Below are positions 26,206-34,626 of a DNA stretch of 64,000 bases, one piece after another (position 1 is the stretch's first letter; every line of letters starts with the position of its first letter). Origin of the DNA: RPQJ01 sp044226195 (GTDB lineage Bacteria; Pseudomonadota; Gammaproteobacteria; Steroidobacterales; Steroidobacteraceae); the NCBI GenBank assembly GCA_044226195.1, contig JBGAHO010000001.1, forward strand, positions 1 through 64,000. Reading direction: 5' to 3'. The position numbers were made by a program, and so were the translations under genes. The notes beneath the pieces were generated by a model. That model was not told where the DNA came from, made no database searches, and saw only the letters and a program-made list of their open reading frames with translations.

Positions 26206-28257
26206 CTAACACACGGGGCCGCGAGCCAAGGCATCCCAACCTGGGTCGGGCTGAAAGCGCGGACCATGTCGCTGCGCCAGTTCCTCCAGCCGCTGGCGGA
26301 CCGCCTCGATGCCACGCTCGCGCGCGTAGCGCAGCGGGCCCCCGCGGAACGGCGCGAAACCCGTGCCGAAGATCACGCCCGCATCGATGAGGTCCGCCTC
26401 GGCGACCACCCCCTCGCGCCACAGCGCCACCGTTTCGTTGACGAGCGGGAGGATCAGGCGGTCCTCCAGGTCGTCCGAAGCGCGCGCGTCGCCCGCCGGC
26501 GGCTTCACGGCCTTGCCGTCCTGCCAGGCGTACAGGCCCTGGCCACTCTTGCGGCCGAGCTTGCCGTCCGCGACGAGCGCGGCGACGGCCTCCGGCGCGG
26601 GACGGCCGAACGCGGCGCCGAGGATCCGCCCGACGTGCAGGCAGACGTCGAGCCCGACGGTGTCGGCGAGTTCGATCGGACCCATCGGCATGCCGAAATC
26701 CACCGCCACGCGGTCGAGCACGGCGTAGGGCACGCCCTCCTGCGCGGCGAGCATGGCCTCGGTGAGGTAGGGCAGCAGGATCCGGTTGACGAGGAAGCCC
26801 GGCGCGCTGCGACAGGGCAGGGGCAGCTTGTCGATGCTGCGCGTGAAGGCGAGGGCCGCAGCCCGCGCGTCCGGATCGAGCTGCGCGGTCTCGATCACCT
26901 CGACGAGCGGCATCTGCGCCACGGGATTGAAGAAGTGCAGGCCGACGAAGCGCCCGGGCCGGGCGAGGGACGTCGCCAGCGACTCGAGCGCGAGGCTCGA
27001 GGTGTTGGTCGCGAGCAGCGCGGTCGGCTGCATGCGGGGCTCGAGCGCGGCATACAGCGCCCGCTTGGCCTGCGCGTCCTCGTGGATCGCCTCGATCACG
27101 ACGTCGGCGCGCTCGACGCCCTGGCCCGTCACGTCGGCGGTCAGTCGCTGCTTCGCGCGCTCCGCGTCGCCCGGCGCGCGACTGCGCTTCTCGAATGCCT
27201 GCCGGGCACGCGCCAGCGCCGCGCCGACGATGTCGTCCGTGCGGTCCTGCAGCGTGACCGTGTGGCCGCGCTGGGCGCACCACGAGGCGATGTCGCCGCC
27301 CATGACTCCGGCGCCGACCACGTGGACGTGGCCCGTGCGCGTGCCCTCGCGACCTCCGAGCGCCTTCAATCGCTCCTGCAGGAAGAACACGCGCACGAGG
27401 TTGCGCGAGGTCGGTGTGCACACCAGCCGCGCGACCGATTGCGCCTCGGCCTCGTACGCCGTGGCCGGGTTCGCCCCGTGGCGCTTCCAGAGATCGACCA
27501 CCGCGTAGGGTGCCGGGTAGTGCTCGCGGCGCGCCCGACGTGCCACCTGCTGTTCGATCTTCGGCGCGATGAATCCGCGCACGGGGCTGAGCGACAGCAG
27601 GCGCTGCGTGAACGGCGCGCGCCGAACCGGCGGTGGATCGAGCACGATCTCGCGTGCGGCAGGACGCAACTCGGCGGCGGGGACGACCCGGTCGACGAGC
27701 CCGGCGGCGAGCGCCTTCGACGGGCGCAGGTTCTTGCCCGTGAGCATCAGGTCCATGGCCGTGGTGACGCCGAGCAGGTGCACGGAGCGCACGGTGCCGC
27801 CGAAACCCGGATGGATGCCGAGCAGCACCTCGGGCAGGCCGAGCACCGCCTTCGGGTCGTCGCTGCACACCCGGTAGCGACAGGCCATGGCCAGTTCGAG
27901 CCCGCCGCCGAGGCAATACCCGTTGATCGCTGCGACGGTCGGAAACGGCAGGTGCTCGAGGCGCGCGAGGATCGCGTGCGCTGCTCGCACGAACGGCACC
28001 GCCTCGTCGGGCGTGCGCACCTGGCCGAATTCGGCGATGTCGGCACCGGCGATGAAGCCCGCCTTGGCCGAGCAGATGACGAGGCCCCGCGGCGCGGCAC
28101 GCTCGGCACCCGTGAGCCATTCGTTGAACTGCTCCATGGCCGCACGCGAGAGGGCATTGGCGCTCGCGCCGGGCTTGTCGAACGTCAGCCAGGCGATGCG
28201 CTCGGCATCGACCTCGAGCGACCACTGTGCGTCGCCGGGGGCAGCAAGTTGGGACAT
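26206..28257 (-). CDS. 3-hydroxyacyl-CoA dehydrogenase / enoyl-CoA hydratase, FadB/FadJ-like
   Basis: A 683-residue bifunctional beta-oxidation enzyme. The N-terminal crotonase part shows FIAGADIAEF, INGYCLGGGLELAMACRYR and LPEVLLGIHPGFGGTVR with the two hydratase glutamates. The dehydrogenase part shows the NAD motif VVGAGVMGGDIASWC, NTSSLALESLA and RFVGLHFFNPVAQMPLVEVI, then two C-terminal helical domains (GPIELADTVGLDVCLHVG). The length resembles FadJ (714) rather than trifunctional forms. MSQLAAPGD at 28257 is preferred over a start ten codons upstream, which would overlap the 3' end of the next gene. No thiolase (fadA/fadI) is adjacent, so the partner is elsewhere. Confidence 0.9.
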   Translation of the reverse strand: MSQLAAPGDAQWSLEVDAERIAWLTFDKPGASANALSRAAMEQFNEWLTGAERAAPRGLVICSAKAGFIAGADIAEFGQVRTPDEAVPFVRAAHAILARLEHLPFPTVAAINGYCLGGGLELAMACRYRVCSDDPKAVLGLPEVLLGIHPGFGGTVRSVHLLGVTTAMDLMLTGKNLRPSKALAAGLVDRVVPAAELRPAAREIVLDPPPVRRAPFTQRLLSLSPVRGFIAPKIEQQVARRARREHYPAPYAVVDLWKRHGANPATAYEAEAQSVARLVCTPTSRNLVRVFFLQERLKALGGREGTRTGHVHVVGAGVMGGDIASWCAQRGHTVTLQDRTDDIVGAALARARQAFEKRSRAPGDAERAKQRLTADVTGQGVERADVVIEAIHEDAQAKRALYAALEPRMQPTALLATNTSSLALESLATSLARPGRFVGLHFFNPVAQMPLVEVIETAQLDPDARAAALAFTRSIDKLPLPCRSAPGFLVNRILLPYLTEAMLAAQEGVPYAVLDRVAVDFGMPMGPIELADTVGLDVCLHVGRILGAAFGRPAPEAVAALVADGKLGRKSGQGLYAWQDGKAVKPPAGDARASDDLEDRLILPLVNETVALWREGVVAEADLIDAGVIFGTGFAPFRGGPLRYARERGIEAVRQRLEELAQRHGPRFQPDPGWDALARGPVC

Positions 28258-28276
28258 GGCGTCTCCGGGACGGGCG

Positions 28277-29032
28277 TCAGGCAGCAACGCGCTGCTGCGA
28301 GATGACGCGGAAGTCGCACACCAGCGGCCGGTGGTCCGAGTACGTGACCTCGGGGATCGCGAAGGATTCGATCTCGATGTTGCGGGTGTGCAGGATGAAG
28401 TCGAGTTCCATGCGGGGCCGGCGCGCCGGATAGGAAGGCAGCTTGGCGAGGTTCGCGCTGCGCAGGCCGGCGGCCTCCATGAACAGCGCCATCTCGTGCT
28501 CGCCCCAGAACGTGTTGAAGTCCCCGGCCACGATGACCGGCTTGGTCGCGACCTTCACCAGTTCGTACAGATGACGCAGCTGCGCGTGCCGATGCCGGAA
28601 CTTCAGCGACAGGTGCACCAGGAACACGCAGAGCTCGTCGAGCTCGAGCTCGATGATCAGCTTCTTGATGCCGGTATCGAAGTAGTGGAAGCGCTCGCCC
28701 TCGACGCGGGGCGCGGCGAGGAACGCGTTCGCCTGCTTGTTGACGATCGGCACCAGCGTGTTGAGCGAGCTGGTGCCGTACTTGCACTGGTAGATGGAGT
28801 AGTGGCCGAGGGAACTCGCGATGGCCTCGGCCTGGTTCACCCGGCCGGAGCGGATCGAGCCGGTGTCCACCTCGACCAGGCCGACGATGTCCGGGTCCTG
28901 CGACTTGATGAACCGCGTGATGCCTTCGAGCACCCGCGGGTTGCTGCGCAGGTAACCCGCCCCCGGAACGGGGAGGTGGAACGCGGCACCCGTGCCGGTC
29001 GCGTAGCGGATGTTGTAGAGCAGAAAGCGCAT
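28277..29032 (-). CDS. Endonuclease/exonuclease/phosphatase (EEP) family protein
   Basis: The 251-residue protein has the EEP fold signatures: N-terminal FLLYNIRYATG, metal-site glutamate in DPDIVGLVEVD, catalytic VIVAGDFNTFWGE and terminal YSDHRPLVCDF. Members cut DNA, RNA or phospholipid head groups, or hydrolyse phosphodiesters, and substrate cannot be assigned from the motifs. There is no signal peptide, so it is cytosolic. It lies 19 bases before the FadJ-like gene and is likely the first gene of a minus-strand operon with it. Its start faces the TIR-like gene across a 105-base divergent region. Confidence 0.82.
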   Translation of the reverse strand: MRFLLYNIRYATGTGAAFHLPVPGAGYLRSNPRVLEGITRFIKSQDPDIVGLVEVDTGSIRSGRVNQAEAIASSLGHYSIYQCKYGTSSLNTLVPIVNKQANAFLAAPRVEGERFHYFDTGIKKLIIELELDELCVFLVHLSLKFRHRHAQLRHLYELVKVATKPVIVAGDFNTFWGEHEMALFMEAAGLRSANLAKLPSYPARRPRMELDFILHTRNIEIESFAIPEVTYSDHRPLVCDFRVISQQRVAA

Positions 29033-29137
29033 CTGTCCGCAATTCTAAGGGTCCAGACGCCCAACCGGAACCGCACGCGCTAGGCTAGACTACGGCGGCC
29101 ATCTATCCATCCCGCACGGAAAGGTCACGGAGGCACC

Positions 29138-29599
29138 GTGGGCAGCGTCACGCAAAAGAACCCGGTCAGGCTGTTCGTCTGCCACGTCTACCACCAGGAC
29201 GACGACTACCACCGTGTTTTCGAGTACCTCGAAAGCGACGACAATTTCTTCTACGTCAACACGTCGACGCCCGACAAGCGACCGCCCGGCGACAAGGAAG
29301 CCATCAAGGACGACCTGCGCAAGCAGATCACGGCCGCGGAATGCATCCTGGTGCCGTCATCGCTCTACCGTCGCCACCAGGACTGGGTGGACTTCATGCT
29401 CCACTGCGCCAAGGCCTTCGACAAGCCTGTGATCGTGCTCGAGCCGTTCGGCTCGCACGACACGATCGCACCGGCGGTGCTGGAACTGGGCGACGAAGTG
29501 GTGCCCTGGGACAAGCGGCAGCTGATCGACGCGATCAAGCGCCAGGCGCGTCACGAGGAGACGACGCGCTTCGACGTGATCGAGTTCAAGCTCGACTGA
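29138..29599 (+). CDS. TIR-like domain protein (MTH538/DUF1863 type)
   Basis: The 153 residues form a single flavodoxin/TIR-like domain: VRLFVCHVYHQDDDYHRVFE (first strand and loop), YVNTSTPDKRPP, AIKDDLRKQITAAECILVPS (helix and strand), RHQDWVDFMLHCAKAFDKPV, then VIVLEPFG and DEVVPWDKRQLIDAIKRQ. This is the layout of MTH538-type TIR-like proteins, related to ThsB of Thoeris. GTG at 29138 follows a GGAGG site at the right distance. A -10-like TAGACT with a GC-rich discriminator is at 29086-29091. No effector such as ThsA is nearby, so a defence role is only a possibility; housekeeping nucleotide hydrolysis or signalling is equally open. Confidence 0.7.
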   Translation: MGSVTQKNPVRLFVCHVYHQDDDYHRVFEYLESDDNFFYVNTSTPDKRPPGDKEAIKDDLRKQITAAECILVPSSLYRRHQDWVDFMLHCAKAFDKPVIVLEPFGSHDTIAPAVLELGDEVVPWDKRQLIDAIKRQARHEETTRFDVIEFKLD

Positions 29600-29963
29600 G
29601 GAAGGCGGGCAGGTCGTCGTCGCCGACCACGCGCAGGCGCGGCGCGGTGGAGACGTCGTGCGATTCGCCGCTGGCTTCCGACAGCACGAGGAACATCGTC
29701 AGGATCCGCTCCGCGTGCGTCGCGGCTTCCTGGTCCGACATCTTGCGGATCGCCGCTTCAGCGGCACACAGGCCGCCCATCGGCTTCACGCAGCTCAATG
29801 CCGACTGCAGGGCCGCGAATTCGACGCACACGGCATCCGGCAGCGATTCGCTCTCGACCCCACGCAGATGCTCGAGATACGCCCCCGACAGCCGCTGCTT
29901 CACGGCGCCGGGGCCGATCAATACCCGCACGGCGCGATGAAACTGTTCCCAATTGCCCGTCAT
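29586..29963 (-). CDS. Conserved hypothetical protein
   Basis: A 125-residue soluble protein with no recognised domain. It looks mostly helical (WEQFHRAVRVLIGPGAVKQR, LRGVESESLPDAVCVEFAAL, CAAEAAIRKMSDQEAATHAE). The N-terminal part mentions no membrane segment or signal. Its last 14 bases overlap the end of the convergent TIR-like gene, which is unusual for unrelated genes. An AT-rich tract just upstream (29979-30022) with the rare run ATTATTATTAAAT probably contains its promoter. Function unknown. Confidence 0.6.
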   Translation of the reverse strand: MTGNWEQFHRAVRVLIGPGAVKQRLSGAYLEHLRGVESESLPDAVCVEFAALQSALSCVKPMGGLCAAEAAIRKMSDQEAATHAERILTMFLVLSEASGESHDVSTAPRLRVVGDDDLPAFLSRA

Positions 29964-30319
29964 GTGACACCCTGACCGAAAGATTATTATTAAATCAATG
30001 TCTTATCGGATTATGTTCAACCGAATTCCCGCCGGCTGAAGCCGCAATTTCCCTTTGGGGATCATGGGGCTACGTCGGGAATATACGCCGACTTTTACGA
30101 ACTGCAATGATCAGGCTGAAAAAAATGGGATTCACCGCCCTCATGCCTGAAATTCCACGACCTCGCGTCGTGGAAATCCACGAGTCGCGGCGGCTCGGCG
30201 GGACCGGAACAATTCGCGCCGTAGCGATTCCAACCCACGGCAGCGGGTATATTTCCGAGCGGCCCACGGGCGCACCGGCGACGGCACGCTCGCTTCCAAC
30301 CCCTTCGAGGAGATGACTG
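29964..30319. other. Intergenic region with AT-rich tract and hairpin
   Basis: This 356-base gap contains no convincing gene. It holds an AT-rich stretch at 29979-30022, unlike the GC-rich surroundings and probably the divergent promoter region, and a perfect 9-bp hairpin TTCCACGAC/GTCGTGGAA with loop CTCGC at 30153-30175. A TATATT that could serve as the -10 box of the cytochrome gene lies at 30248-30253. Short open frames here lack ribosome-binding sites. Confidence 0.6.
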
Positions 30320-30631
30320 ATGAACAAGGTTTCCCTGTCGATGCTGGCTCTCGCGGCCGTGATGTTCGCGGCGGCGCCGTCGCACGCCGGTGACGTGGCG
30401 GCGGGCAAGACGAAGTCGGAGTCGTGCGTCGACTGCCACGGCGACGATGGCAAGGGCGACGACGAGAATCCTTCGATCGCCGGCATGGCGCCGGACAAGT
30501 TCACCAAGGCGATGGGCGAGTACCAGGCCGGCACGCGCACCAAGAGCCAGAAGATGATCAAGGAAGCGAAGAAGCTGAGCGCCGCGGACATCGCGGACCT
30601 CGCGGCGTACTACGCCACGCTGAAGAAGTAA
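30320..30631 (+). CDS. Periplasmic class I cytochrome c
   Basis: The 103-residue precursor has a signal peptide (about residues 1-23, ending SHA-GD) and one haem-binding site CVDCH at 36-40. M79 in TRTKSQKMIKEAK is the probable second axial ligand, by analogy with c553-like proteins. The mature protein of about 80 residues is a small soluble electron carrier. A GAGGAG site precedes the ATG. It stands alone with a hairpin-containing leader upstream and no oxidase or reductase next to it, so its redox partner is not known. Confidence 0.88.
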   Translation: MNKVSLSMLALAAVMFAAAPSHAGDVAAGKTKSESCVDCHGDDGKGDDENPSIAGMAPDKFTKAMGEYQAGTRTKSQKMIKEAKKLSAADIADLAAYYATLKK

Positions 30632-30708
30632 TCGACGGCTGCCGCGGGGCGAGGCGAGGGCAGGTCCCCCGTCTCGCCCCGCCTGCTCCCGCACGCGCTC
30701 GCCATCGC

Positions 30709-31317
30709 ATGCTGCCCTTCTCCGAGGCCTGCGAGCGCAACAAGAGCCCGATCCTGGCGGTTCTGCGACGGGCCCTCGACCAGCCGGCGAGCGTGCTCGA
30801 GATCGGCTCCGGCACGGGCCAGCACGCCGTGCATTTCGCGCGGGAACTGCCCCATCTGCGCTGGCAGCCCACCGACCGTCCCGACGTGCTGCCAGGGCTG
30901 CGCGCCCGGGTGGAAGCGGAGGGCACGCCGAACCTGCTCAGCCCGCTCGGGCTCGACGCCGGCCGCGGTCCCTGGCCGTCGGCGGGCACCCAGTCCGTCG
31001 TCTATACCGCCAACACGCTGCACATCATGGGCTGGAGCGACGTCGAGGCCCTGTTCGCCGGGATCGCGCAGCTGCTGCAACCCGTGATCGACGGTCGCCT
31101 GATCGTGTACGGCCCCTTCCGGTACCGCGGGGCCTTCACTACGGAAAGCAACCGGCAATTCGACGCGATGCTGCGCGCCCGCGATCCGGCGAGCGGGATC
31201 CGCGACTTCGAGGCCGTCGACGCCTTGGCCACGCGTGCGGGGCTGCGCCTGTGCGAGGACGTCGCGATGCCCGCCAACAACCAGCTGCTGCTCTGGCGCC
31301 GGGTGGCGCAGGCGTGA
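30709..31317 (+). CDS. DUF938 family SAM-dependent methyltransferase
   Basis: The 202-residue protein matches DUF938 proteins closely: FSEACERNKSPILAVL at the N-terminus, the SAM-binding motif VLEIGSGTGQHAVHFA, LPHLRWQPTDRPD, VVYTANTLHIMGWSDVEALF and VYGPFRYRGAFTTESNRQFD. Bacterial members have no firmly established substrate. The ATG at 30709 gives the typical start. Its stop overlaps the GTG of the amidase gene (GTGA), so the two are translationally coupled; this suggests a shared pathway but does not reveal which. Confidence 0.87.
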   Translation: MLPFSEACERNKSPILAVLRRALDQPASVLEIGSGTGQHAVHFARELPHLRWQPTDRPDVLPGLRARVEAEGTPNLLSPLGLDAGRGPWPSAGTQSVVYTANTLHIMGWSDVEALFAGIAQLLQPVIDGRLIVYGPFRYRGAFTTESNRQFDAMLRARDPASGIRDFEAVDALATRAGLRLCEDVAMPANNQLLLWRRVAQA

Positions 31318-32759
31318 ATCCGTACGCCAGCGCGACGCAGTGGCTCGAGGCCTTGCGGGAAGGCTCGATCTCGGTGCGCGCGCTCGTCGGCATGCACCTC
31401 GAGCGTCGCCAGCGCCTCGCGGGGCGCGTCAATGCCGTCGTCTCCACGAACGATGCACTCGCGCTGGCGGCGGGGAGCGACGCGGACGACCCGGTCGCCG
31501 ACCGCGATCGCCCACTGCACGGCCTGCCCATCACGATCAAGGACGGCATCCACGTCGCCGGCTGGCCGTCGACCGGTGGCGTGCTCGATCCGGCCCAGGC
31601 CCGCGCGCTGGAGGACGCGGCCAACGTGCAGCAATTGCGCGGCGCGGGGGCCATCGTGATCGGCAAGACCAACGTGCCCGTCGCGAATGCCGACTGGCAG
31701 GCCTTCAATCCCCGCTTCGGTCGCACGACCAACCCCTACGATCCCGCGCGCACGTCGGGTGGGAGCACGGGCGGCGGTGCCGCGGCCGTCGCCACCGGGC
31801 TCAGCGTCGCGGAACTCGGCAGCGACATCGGCGGCTCGATCCGCATCCCGGCCGCGTTCTGCGGCCTCTATGGCCACAAGCCCACGTCCGCAGCGCTGCC
31901 GCGCTCCGGCCACTATCCCGGCGGACACACGCCGAACCCGGCCCGCGGACTGGCCGTGCAGGGACCGCTCGCGCGCAGCGCGGCCGATCTCGAGTTGCTG
32001 TTCGGAGTGCTCTGCCAGCCCGAAGGGCTGGACGGCAAAGGCCTGCGGTCGCAGCCGCCACCGCCACGTTTCGAAAGTCTCGATGGTGCCCGCGTGGGTG
32101 TCCTGAAGCTGCCCGACTGGCTCCCGGTCGACGCGTCCATCCTGTCGGCACGCGACGGGCTGGTCGAGCAGCTCGCCCGACTCGGCGCACGGATCGTGCC
32201 GCTGGACGCGCGACCCTGGTTCGGTGACTTCCGGGAGTACTACGCGCGCTACCTCGTCGCCCTGCAGTGCCTGATGAGCGGTGGCCTGCCGGCAGCGGCG
32301 CGCGCCAAGGCGGCCCTCAAGATGCGTGGCTACGGCGATCCGTTCCTAGACGCCGTGGCGGATGGACTGGAGGCGAGTGCCGCCCGCCTGCTCGATGTGC
32401 TCGAGGCCTTCGAGACCTACAAGCTCGCGTGGGAGCAGGCCTTCGAGCGCGTGGACGTGCTGCTCACGCCGGTCTGCAGCGTCAATGCCTTCCCGCACGA
32501 CGACGGCTACTTCTACGATCGCACGCTCGACGTGAACGGGTCCGCAATGCCGTATTACCAACTGAGTGCGCTGCCGGCCGTGGCGTCGGTCGCCGGGTTG
32601 CCGGCCACCGTTTTCCCGACCGGACAGGTCGACGCCCACGGCGTCCCGATCGGGCTGCAGGTCATGGCGGCATATTTCGAGGACCGGACGGCCCTGCGCT
32701 TCGCACGGCTGGTCGAGGAGAGCATCGGGGGATTCCGGTCCCCTCCCGGCTTCGACTGA
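31314..32759 (+). CDS. Amidase signature family hydrolase
   Basis: A 481-residue amidase with the Ser-cisSer-Lys machinery: Lys in LPITIKDGIHVAG, the glycine-serine segment TSGGSTGGGAAAVATG and the nucleophile region GSDIGGSIRIPAAFCGLYG. The family includes GatA, aryl-acylamidases and indoleacetamide hydrolases. There is no signal peptide, and GatB or GatC are absent nearby, so it is a stand-alone catabolic amidase. Start is GTG at 31314, overlapping the upstream methyltransferase stop. An acyl-CoA ligase follows after 59 bases, so released acids could be activated next; that link is inference. Confidence 0.9.
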   Translation: MNPYASATQWLEALREGSISVRALVGMHLERRQRLAGRVNAVVSTNDALALAAGSDADDPVADRDRPLHGLPITIKDGIHVAGWPSTGGVLDPAQARALEDAANVQQLRGAGAIVIGKTNVPVANADWQAFNPRFGRTTNPYDPARTSGGSTGGGAAAVATGLSVAELGSDIGGSIRIPAAFCGLYGHKPTSAALPRSGHYPGGHTPNPARGLAVQGPLARSAADLELLFGVLCQPEGLDGKGLRSQPPPPRFESLDGARVGVLKLPDWLPVDASILSARDGLVEQLARLGARIVPLDARPWFGDFREYYARYLVALQCLMSGGLPAAARAKAALKMRGYGDPFLDAVADGLEASAARLLDVLEAFETYKLAWEQAFERVDVLLTPVCSVNAFPHDDGYFYDRTLDVNGSAMPYYQLSALPAVASVAGLPATVFPTGQVDAHGVPIGLQVMAAYFEDRTALRFARLVEESIGGFRSPPGFD

Positions 32760-32818
32760 GCCCGCCGTCGTGGCAAGCTAGCACGACAACAACCCAGGAG
32801 CGGCGCGCGCCGGATCGC

Positions 32819-34390
32819 ATGGAAACCCCGCTGACCCCCCTCGACTTCCTGCGCCGCGCGCGCAAGCTGCATCCCCGCCGCACCGCCGTCGTCGACGGGA
32901 CGGACCGCTACACCTACGCGGAGTTCGGCGAGCGCTGCGACCGCTGGTCGGCGGCGCTCGCGAAGCTCGGCATCCGCCCGGGGGACCGGGTCGCGACCAT
33001 CGCGCCGAACACCCACCAGCACCTCGAGCAGTACTACGCCGTGCCGCAGCTGGGCGCGGTGATCGTGCCGCTCAACTACCGTCTGGTGCCCGAGGACTTC
33101 GTTTATCTCGCCAACCACAGCGGCGCGCGCGTGCTGTGCGTGCACTCGGATTACCTGGACGCCGTGGACTCGGTGCGCGACCGCATGACCACGGTCGAGT
33201 ATTTCGTGGCGCTCGAAGGACGCAAGGCGGGCTGGCTGGAGTACGCGGAACTGCTGGCCGCGAGCGACGGCCGGTTCGATCGCCCGACGCCTTCGGAAGG
33301 CGATCTCATCGCCATCAATTATACGAGCGGCACCACGTCGAAGCCCAAGGGCGTGATGATCACGCATCGCAATGCCTGGGTGAACGCGACCGGCACCCTG
33401 GTGCACTGGCCGATGACGCCGGCCGACCGCTTCCTCTGGACGCTGCCGATGTTCCACGCCAACGGCTGGACCTTCACCTGGCTGCTCACGGGTGTCGGTG
33501 CCACGCACGTGTGCTGCCGCCGGGTCGACGCCGAGAACGTGTATCGCACCATCATCGACGAAGGCATCACGACCTTCTGCGCCGCGCCCACGGTGCTGAT
33601 CAGCATCGCGAACGGCCCGGAGGCCTTGCGCAAGGCGCTGCCCAAGGGTGTGCGGCTGCTGACGGCCGGCGCGCCACCCGCAGCGGCGACCATCGAGCGC
33701 ATCGAAGGAGAATTCGGCTGGACCGTCACCCAGGTGTACGGGCTCACCGAGACCGCTCCGTTCATCACGATCTGCGAGGAACTGCCCGAGCACGCCGCCC
33801 TGCCGCCGGCCGAGCGAGCGCGCGTCAAGGCGCTCACCGGCGTCGAGCTGATCACCTCCGGCGAACTGCGGGTCGTCGACGATGCCATGCAGGACGTGCC
33901 GTGGGACGGCGCCACGCTCGGCGAGATCGTCGCGCGCGGCAACGTCGTGATGAAGGGCTATTTCAACGACCCCGAGGCGACCGAGAAGGCGTTCCGCGGC
34001 GGATGGTTCCACAGCGGCGACGCCGCCGTCGTGCATCCGAGCGGCTACGTCGAGATCCGCGACCGGTTCAAGGACGTCATCATCAGCGGCGGCGAGAACA
34101 TTTCCTCGATCGAGGTCGAAGGGGCGCTGCTGCGCCATCCCGCGGTGCTCGAGGTCGCGGTGGTCGGCATGCCGCACGAGAAGTGGGGCGAGTCGCCGCA
34201 TGCCTTCGTGGTGTTGCGTCCGGGCGCCAGCGTGACGGCCGAGGAACTTCGCCAGTTCGCACGGGGAGTCCTTGCGCACTTCAAGGTGCCCACGGCCTAC
34301 TCCTTCGTGCACGAACTGCCGAAGACGACGACCGGCAAGATCCAGAAATTCGTCCTGCGCGGCGGGAAATCGGCGATCACGCGTCAGTGA
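32819..34390 (+). CDS. Fatty-acyl-CoA ligase (ANL family)
   Basis: The 523-residue protein is an AMP-forming acyl-CoA synthetase. It shows the P-loop YTSGTTSKPKGVM, the aromatic motif TQVYGLTETAPF, the A8 hinge region FHSGDAAVVHPSGYVEIRDR followed by KDVIISGGENISSIEVE, and the catalytic lysine in KTTTGKIQKF. It resembles medium/long-chain ligases of about 520-540 residues. The ATG at 32819 follows a GGAG about ten bases upstream and gives the normal METPLTPLDFL start. It lies downstream of the amidase in the same direction and 237 bases before hemG. Chain-length preference cannot be read from sequence. Confidence 0.92.
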   Translation: METPLTPLDFLRRARKLHPRRTAVVDGTDRYTYAEFGERCDRWSAALAKLGIRPGDRVATIAPNTHQHLEQYYAVPQLGAVIVPLNYRLVPEDFVYLANHSGARVLCVHSDYLDAVDSVRDRMTTVEYFVALEGRKAGWLEYAELLAASDGRFDRPTPSEGDLIAINYTSGTTSKPKGVMITHRNAWVNATGTLVHWPMTPADRFLWTLPMFHANGWTFTWLLTGVGATHVCCRRVDAENVYRTIIDEGITTFCAAPTVLISIANGPEALRKALPKGVRLLTAGAPPAAATIERIEGEFGWTVTQVYGLTETAPFITICEELPEHAALPPAERARVKALTGVELITSGELRVVDDAMQDVPWDGATLGEIVARGNVVMKGYFNDPEATEKAFRGGWFHSGDAAVVHPSGYVEIRDRFKDVIISGGENISSIEVEGALLRHPAVLEVAVVGMPHEKWGESPHAFVVLRPGASVTAEELRQFARGVLAHFKVPTAYSFVHELPKTTTGKIQKFVLRGGKSAITRQ

Positions 34391-34626
34391 CCATCGGCAC
34401 CGGGTACCCGGATGGGCCTAGGGAGTTGCCGGTACAGACTCGACGCCGCTCGGGTCCGGTAAAATGGGCGCCGAGGGTGGAACGGCCCGCGGATCGCGTC
34501 GCACGATGGAATTCGTTGCAAACAATCGCGGTGCCCATATCCTTGTGACCACGTCGACGACCGAGGCCGCGACCCGGCTCGGCGTCCCCATCGATCCCGA
34601 CGAGCTCGCGAGCTGAAGTAGGCCCC

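Noticed and set aside
25690..28305. Plus-strand open frame of 871 codons opposite the cNMP and FadJ-like genes
   Set aside because: Shadow of two well-supported minus-strand genes.
29138..29599. Thoeris defence system
   Set aside because: Only a TIR-like gene is present; no ThsA-type SIR2/SLOG or membrane effector lies nearby.
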